64,000 nucleotides of DNA, taken from contig CM038222.1 in assembly GCA_021442155.1 (NCBI GenBank), positions 113,029,121 through 113,093,120 on the forward strand. Reading direction: 5' to 3'. Below are positions 57,983-64,000 of this stretch, piece by piece; the first letter of the stretch is position 1, and every line of letters starts with the position of its first letter. The position numbers and the translations under genes are program-made. The DNA comes from Cymbidium sinense (Eukaryota; Streptophyta; Magnoliopsida; Asparagales; Orchidaceae). Below the pieces are notes generated by a model. The model worked only from the letters and a program-made list of their open reading frames with translations, did no database searches and was not told the DNA's origin.

Positions 57983-59485
57983 TTAATCACATCTTAGAAG
58001 AAAAAAATTTCCTCCAAAGAATACTCTCGATTAAAGAAACTAAATTTCATCTCTGTGGATTTTAAAGCTTATCTTAAAAGGATGATGATTTGGAAATTCA
58101 ATAAGAAATGTTTCAAAGGAGGAAGAGTTCTTTTGGAAGCTAATTTTGATTAAGCGAGATATGTTTATCAATACTAGGATGCCCAGTATGCATTTCAACT
58201 AATATATCATTGGGCTTTATAATTTTGATTTCAAAATTATTATGATTTAAATTGACATTTTATTAGAAATCTAAAACTTAGATTATAACGGCACAAGACT
58301 ATAGAAATGCCTAGCAATTGAAGACTTACTCTAAAAGGATGCTTCAAAACTTAAGTCTACAAATGCTTTTGACATAAGCCAGAGGCTTGACCTGATATAA
58401 TTTTTTTGGGAATCATCGGTTCTTTTCCTACTATAGGAAAAATGAACTTATCCCTAACTCTTTTGGACATATAACCCGCCTGGAAGAGTTACTAGCTGAC
58501 ACTACCTAAGCGATTTTGAAAACCATGAGTTTGGTCTTATATATGCAAGATGGCTAAGTTAGCATTTTAGGAAGAAAACTAACAGCCTAACTCACTCCCT
58601 ACCTTAAGACAATGTCTGACATGTTATGCATCTAACAATTGCAACAAATTTCTTTTATTATGTATTGACTCATAACTCATTTTAAGGCCTTGGGTATGTA
58701 ATTCATTCCTAAAATGATATGCAGTTAGAAGTAGTCATAAGTTAAATAAAAAAGAGAAAGCACACTTCCCCCATGAAGGGTGGACATCCTCACATGTAAG
58801 ATGTCGTCTTATGTGTAATAGGTGAAGCACCCAATTCAAGAGGAATGAACAATATGCTATCATGTTTCACAAAAGCTAATTATTTCTAATTATTTTTAAG
58901 TTGTACCTAGGACTTTTAATTAATGTGATGTTTTGAATTTCTTTATTTTATATTTGAGTTGTTTAAGTTTAATGGGGTAAAAAAATTAATTTTTCATAAG
59001 AGCCTAACATTTTAGGCATTTCATCACAAAAACACACCACAGGAAAAAACCTAGAAAAGCAGGTAATTTATATTAGCACACAAAATAAATTAAGCTAATT
59101 TAATTAATAGAACAGGACAATGTGGCAGGTACTACTGTACACCCTCGAAGAAAGAGAAAATGGGCTGTCGAGCTCTGCTCTTATACAGACTGGTTTAGAA
59201 CTAAAAGTTTGATTTGTAGGGGCCTTCTTCTAGGATCGTCACATTCTTCAGGGACCTCCACGGGCTTCACAAGAGACTACCAAATGGTAAAGTCAACATT
59301 TGTTATTCATACCTTATAGATTCTAACCTAATACTAGGCTTAAATTACATTTTAAAAATTTAAATTAAATTCTTAATCTTTACAAAACAGATGTCGAGAA
59401 ATATATACACACACTAATAATTTATATTTCAAACATAAACATTAGTTGCGAAAGCCCACACCCCTATTGAGCTATATGGACTTAA

Positions 59486-59486
<1 letters not shown>

Positions 59487-59573
<87 letters not shown>
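59487..59573. repeat. (TA)n microsatellite at the LTR TATA-box site
   Basis: About 43 TA units lie between CTTAAG and TTTAAG. Compared with the forward B copy (47608-47680), the run stands in place of the segment with the TATAAAA box. Confidence 0.9.
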
Positions 59574-59576
<3 letters not shown>

Positions 59577-60839
59577 AGTACAACCCCTTGTAGAAAATAG
59601 TGTTATCTTAAAGAATGCCCTATCATCTAGATTAGCGAGCAAATAATCTTGGCCATCTAGTTTAAAACATTATACCAAAAATTAAGGAAAATATTCTACA
59701 TCATAAAACATCACAAATTATAGGCCTAATCTAAGTGTAGAGCTAGTGACCTAACAATCTAGTGTGTAAGAAAATTAGCTTGTGTGGTATGACTTTATTA
59801 GGCATTCTAGGTTCAGGTTATGGTTTAATTTAAAATTTAATCTCTCACTTTTCATAATTATTCTTCATAGGTATGTATTATTATTAAACCAGAAGTTTGA
59901 AGTATCAAGACCTCCTTCGGATCAGTAGTCCTGCGACCTCGGGTGTCCAAACTATATACAATATGATCGCTAATCATGAAAAGCTGTGTTTTCATTTATT
60001 TGACTTCTTTTATTTTATTCTTAAAATTTATTCAATTTTTTATTGGGTGGTTTTAATTTAAGTGATTTAATTGATTTTAGAGTTTATTTTCATTTTTAGG
60101 CTTATTTTTGTGTTAAAGTAAAATTTAGGTTTTAAAGAATGAAGAATAAAATAAATTCTACTTTGGGCAGAACCCATTCTATTCAATTATCCTAAATTCT
60201 AATAGAATGAAAATTTTATCCATCCTAAGGGTCAAACTATGATCCTAAGTATCTTAATTAGGCTCTTTTGAATTGATTTAAATTATTTATTTTAAATTGG
60301 GTTTGATGTAATTAATGTTTTAATTTTCCTTTTAGGATTTAGAGTTTATGTAATCTAATCTAATTAAAACTTTAAATACTTCATTCTTATTTCATTTCTT
60401 TTATCTTGATTAATGTTTCTTTAGGTTGATTTATTATATTTATTTAGAATTTAAAATATTTCTTTAAATTTTAACTAAGTGTTGATGTCATCATGATTGA
60501 ATAATTAAGTTTAATTTAATTTTTATTTTAGCTTGGTTTACTTTTAGGTGCTTTAATTCATTTTATGTTATTATATTTTCTTTCATAACTTAGCTTTATA
60601 TTTGATTTTATGTTTCTTTTGATTTCTTTTGATTAAATGTTTATTTAATCTTATGTGTTTTGAATTATTTAGTTTATTTGATTGAATTAATTTCACTCAT
60701 TAGTTTTATCAATGTTAAGCATTTGTTAATTTAAATGAGCTAACTTGGGTAATTTAAATTATTTTTTTATTCAAACTTGATTTAGAAGTTGTGAGTTCAT
60801 TATTTAAAGGGATTGACAACCAACTTTGAGAAAATTTAA

Positions 60840-62470
60840 AGGTGTCAAGTCAATTCAAAATGAAAGGAATATGCTATTGGAGAGTGATGTGGAACATGAA
60901 GAAAAATTGTCCTCAATCCAAACACTTTCTCCATTCCTCCTCCACTCCTCATCCTCACTAATTTGGATTGTTCCCAATCAATTGACCACCCCTTGGAGCT
61001 AGACTCCAAGGATGGCAATCACCATGGAAAAATCAAATCTAACTTCCTCTACATATAGTTCTTGACCACTCATGAAAAAAGGAAAGAGAGATTTCCTCAA
61101 ACCATTATGAGCACTCACACACCATCCTCAAGTGAAACGAAGAAGAATCCACCATTTCCCTGATTTCCATGACACTAACAAGCCAGATTTCAACCAAAGC
61201 CACTAACAAATAGGAGGAACTTGGCCTATAGAGCAATTGGTAAGGAGGCAATCCAATTCCTTGCATCGAGAGACTCGACATATCCCCACGAAGCTATTCA
61301 AAACATTCCCACCACCGAGGATCAATGTTGGTGAGATATCCCTCAAACCTGACCTCCTATTGAATTTGATATGGTCCTTTGCGAAGAAAGTTTGATCTCA
61401 AGTGAGATCTAACCATATAGATGTGCTCAAAATGAAGTCTTGATCATTTTGCAATAAAAAATGCATTAAAATTCTCCCCGGATCGTTGGATTTTGGCCCT
61501 AAAACTCAAATTCCCCGGATAATTGGTGAGAACAGGGATAAAATCTGCACCATCAGTTCCTTCTGTTTGAAATGGACGGCTCTAATATAGCTGCTCAATT
61601 TGATTTACATCCCTTAAGGAATGATGGATTAGATCCTAACCATATAATCTTTGATTGGACGACCGTAAACAAACCCATGGTCTCTGCCACTTTTTGAGTT
61701 GAATCCACGTGGATCCAGCTGGTCCAATGGCTCCGTGCACATGGCAAACAATGACGTGTCAGCACCACGTGGCGCCAACCATTTTAAAACGGAATGTCTG
61801 ATTTTCTGTATTTTAAAAATTACAAAAAATCCTAAAAACTTTAAAAAATTATAAAAAAAATAAAATAATCAACCAAAAAATATAAATAAGGGCTTTATGA
61901 ATTCATCTTAGTAAGAAGAATCGATTAAACCCAAAATTCCTCATTTTTATTAGGTAATCTTGGGTTAATTTGGGTGTAATTAAAAATTATCAAACCCAAA
62001 TTAAACCCAAAACATTAAGCCAATCAATGTGAAACTTTGAGGAATTGAAATTAAGGTTAGATCATACCATACATAAAACTTTTAAGATTTATTGAAAACT
62101 AAATCCATAGATATAAAATTTTCAAGCCATAACCCTTAATTTAATGAAATAAATTAATATAAAATCACGAAAAAAACAAAAAAAAAACTATGAAATTAGA
62201 TTAAATCATCATAATAAACACCAATGAATTTTAAAACTCACTAAAACCTCATAATCCCCAAAATGATCTTAATTAGGGATTAAATAAATTAATTAATTTA
62301 ATTAATTGATCTGAACATTAAAAATAATAATAAATTAATCAAACTCTAAAAACATTAAATGAACCTTCTATGGATTCATCTTCTAGAGAAGAATTTTAAA
62401 AAATTAAAACCCCTAATTAATTCCTTCTAATTTAAGCTTAATTTATGCTTTATTAAATAATTAAAGCCCC
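60840..62470 (+). repeat. LTR U3-like fragment, forward, diverged
   Basis: The order of features resembles A-LTR 4560-6300: 'cactcatg', a 'catggcaatc' region, 'cctcaa..ctca' text, a block near 61580-61700, then AT-rich 'aatcctaaaaact' runs and repeated TTAATTAA. The segment between 61703 and 61773 has several CACGTGG/ACGTGTC cores. There is no terminus or TATA box I can fix. The right edge is the LINE tail at 62478. Similarity is weaker than for other LTR pairs here. Confidence 0.4.
61703..61773. promoter_or_regulatory. Cluster of G-box/ABRE-type cores
   Basis: ATCCACGTGGAT, a perfect 12-base palindrome (61703-61714), TGACGTGTCA (61752-61761) and CACGTGGC (61766-61773) fall within 71 bases. 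CACGTGGC and ACGTGTC are known bZIP/ABRE binding cores. The related A LTR has GACGTCACGT at 42236-42245. Binding is inferred only. Confidence 0.45.
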
Positions 62471-62474
62471 AATT

Positions 62475-64000
62475 AATCAACAACAACAACAACAACAACA
62501 ACAAGCCTTAATCCCACTAGGTGGGGTCGGCTACATGAATCCTTCGTCTCCATTGTGCCCTATTATGTGTCAAATTCTCATTTAATTCAAGTATAATAAG
62601 ATCATTTTTTATACATCTTAACCAAGTCTTTTTAGGTCTACCTCTACCTTTCTTAACATAAGGCAAATCTAATGCATCTACTCTCCTAATCGTCATCTGG
62701 ACTAGACGCTTTATGTGGCCAAACCATCTAAGGTGACTCTCCTAATCTTATCTACCACTGAGCTACTCCAACTTTTTCCCGAACATACTCATTTTGCATT
62801 TTATCTCTAAGAGTAAAGCCACTCATCCACTGAGCATCCTCATCTCGTAATTAACTTAACTTAGTCTTATGCTTCTTTTTATTGGCCAACATTTTGCACC
62901 ATAAGTCATGTGTATTACCACCATCTTATAAAATTTTCCCTTAAGTTTAAGTGGAACTTTTCTATCACATAATAGGCCAGATGCATTCCTCCACTTCAAC
63001 CATCCAACTTGAATTCTACTAATAACATCTCCATATATTTCACCATCATTTTAAACAATAGAGCCTAAATATCTGAATCGCTCACTCTTATTAATGACTT
63101 GATCACCTAAAGTCACAACACTATCACTAAAACTTCTACAACTAAAATTACACTCCATATATTCGGTTTTAGACCTACTTAAATGAAAACCTTTAGACTC
63201 TAAAGTTGACCTCCATAATTCAAGTTTCTTGGACTCCCTCTCTAGTCAAGAAAAATGTCATAACATACCAAGGTACATCTTCTTGTAAATGCCTCATAAG
63301 AACATCCATAACTAATGTAAAAAAGATAAGGGCTTAATGTTGATCCTTGATGTAATCCAAGGAAATAGGAAAATATTTTGTCAATCCTCCTTGTGTTTGG
63401 ACACAAGTAACAACTCTAGTATACATATCCTTAATGACTTGAATATAACCAATATTAACTCCTTTCTATTTTAGAACTCTCCAAAGAACATCTCTTGAGA
63501 CTTTATTATAAGCTTTCTAAAATCAATAAATATCATATGTAGATCCTTCTTACTTTCTCTATGCTTCTCCATCAAACCTCTTAACAAATGTATAGCATCC
63601 ATAGTAGAGATCTACTTGGCATGAAACCAAACCGATTGTGAAAACTTCGTATCACATCGTAACCTATGCTCACTACTTACTCTCTCCCATAATTTTAATG
63701 TATGGCACATTAACTTAATTCTCTATAATTTGCACACTCTTGTGCATCACCTTTATTCTTAAATATAGAACCAACAAACTCTTTCTCCACTCATCTCATC
63801 TTTTAGTCTTTAAAATAACATTAAAAAAGATTTATAAGCTAAGAAATTCCTTGATCTCCTAAACATTTCCACATCTATTGGAATATTATCCGGTCCAACT
63901 GCTTTCCACATTTCATTTTCTTTAAAGCTTCACTAACTTACTTACGATAAAATGAAATTCTCTATTTTGTTTAGGGTATTAAGGTTGCTAAAATAAATCG
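62475..64000 (-). mobile_element. RTE-type LINE, 3' part, continuing past the window
   Basis: On the minus strand, frames across several breaks read KCGKAVGPDNIPIDVEMF near 63935-63880 (start of RT), then [26 protein letters not shown] near 63205-63150, RFRYLGSIV near 63080, [18 protein letters not shown] near 63000-62950, HLRWFGHIKRL near 62735, and KKGRGRPKKTW near 62655-62620. WRRRIHVADPT ends close to the tail. This order is that of plant RTE-clade reverse transcriptases. The 3' end is the (CAA)n tract at 62478-62503, a TTG tail on the element strand. Numerous stops and frameshifts are present. The endonuclease part would lie beyond 64000. Confidence 0.85.
62478..62503 (-). repeat. LINE tail, (CAA)n on plus / (TTG)n on minus
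   Basis: Eight to nine CAA units end the RTE element. They are preceded on the element strand by CCCCACCTAGTGGGATTAAG, the common end of plant RTE elements. The hairpin-capable CCCAC/GTGGG is part of it. Confidence 0.9.

Larger units (their letters stand above)
57660..60835 (-). repeat. LTR of family B, reversed copy
   Basis: It is the reverse complement relative of 46490-49790 over about 3.2 kb and, more distantly, of A-LTR R/U5. Shared points are the stem-loop at 57961, the 'gatcgggtat'-like U5 end near 57720-57780, and the 'ggttctgcccaaag' block near 60150-60180. A (TA)n run at 59487-59573 replaces the TATA-box segment. A direct repeat of GATAAATATATTATCT (57799 and 57820) is private to this copy. 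The frames at 57874-58065 and 59122-59319 are not conserved. Confidence 0.65.

Overview
This is an AT-rich, repeat-dense stretch of a flowering-plant nuclear genome, probably heterochromatic. I see no intact host gene, tRNA, rRNA or CRISPR array. The plant assignment rests on degenerate Ty3/gypsy polyproteins of the Tat lineage (gag knuckle, protease, RT, RNase H, an additional archaeal-type RNase H, integrase), a Ty1/copia scrap, and an RTE-type LINE ending in a (CAA)n/(TTG)n tail next to the GTGGGGTCGG signature common in plants. I cannot name the species. Nearly all coding sequence is broken by stops and frameshifts, and most open frames are chance or strand shadows. All comparisons were made by eye.

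Layout. 1-745: unassigned DNA and a copia remnant. 746-2495: reversed fragment of a long-terminal-repeat family I call A. 2496-29792: a giant forward Tat element. It has a 5' LTR of about 8 kb (2496 to about 10560), a leader carrying an array of hairpins (10822-12516), an antisense ORF (12699-13160), gag-pol remnants (about 13440-19895), a repeat-rich 3' region, and a 3' LTR (22269-29792) cut short by another reversed A-LTR fragment (29793-30916). 30960-35170: remnant of a transposon-type gene on the minus strand beside a palindromic tandem array. 35170-37790: LTR of a second subfamily (C), a primer-binding-site-like motif and a 5' coding remnant. 37800-44964: a reversed A LTR of about 7.2 kb. 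44965-46465: a forward Tat pol fragment. 46490-49790: forward LTR of a third related subfamily (B). 49799-54560: coding remnants (5' ORF, gag, a C-LTR scrap, integrase, 3' UTR repeats). 54790-57227: minus-strand coiled-coil ORF remnants. 57660-60835: reversed B LTR. 60840-62470: another LTR-like U3 piece. 62475-64000: minus-strand RTE LINE running off the window.

How the parts relate. Families A, B and C share a recognisable R/U5 region. In seven copies it carries TAATTAAC followed by a stem-loop whose loop (GGCTTGC-like) is conserved while the stem arms change together. A TATAAAT-type box about 1.6 kb upstream is kept in most A and B copies. The leader of the giant element contains around twenty hairpins in which loops are also better conserved than stems. 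These structured non-coding parts are the most unusual content of the window.
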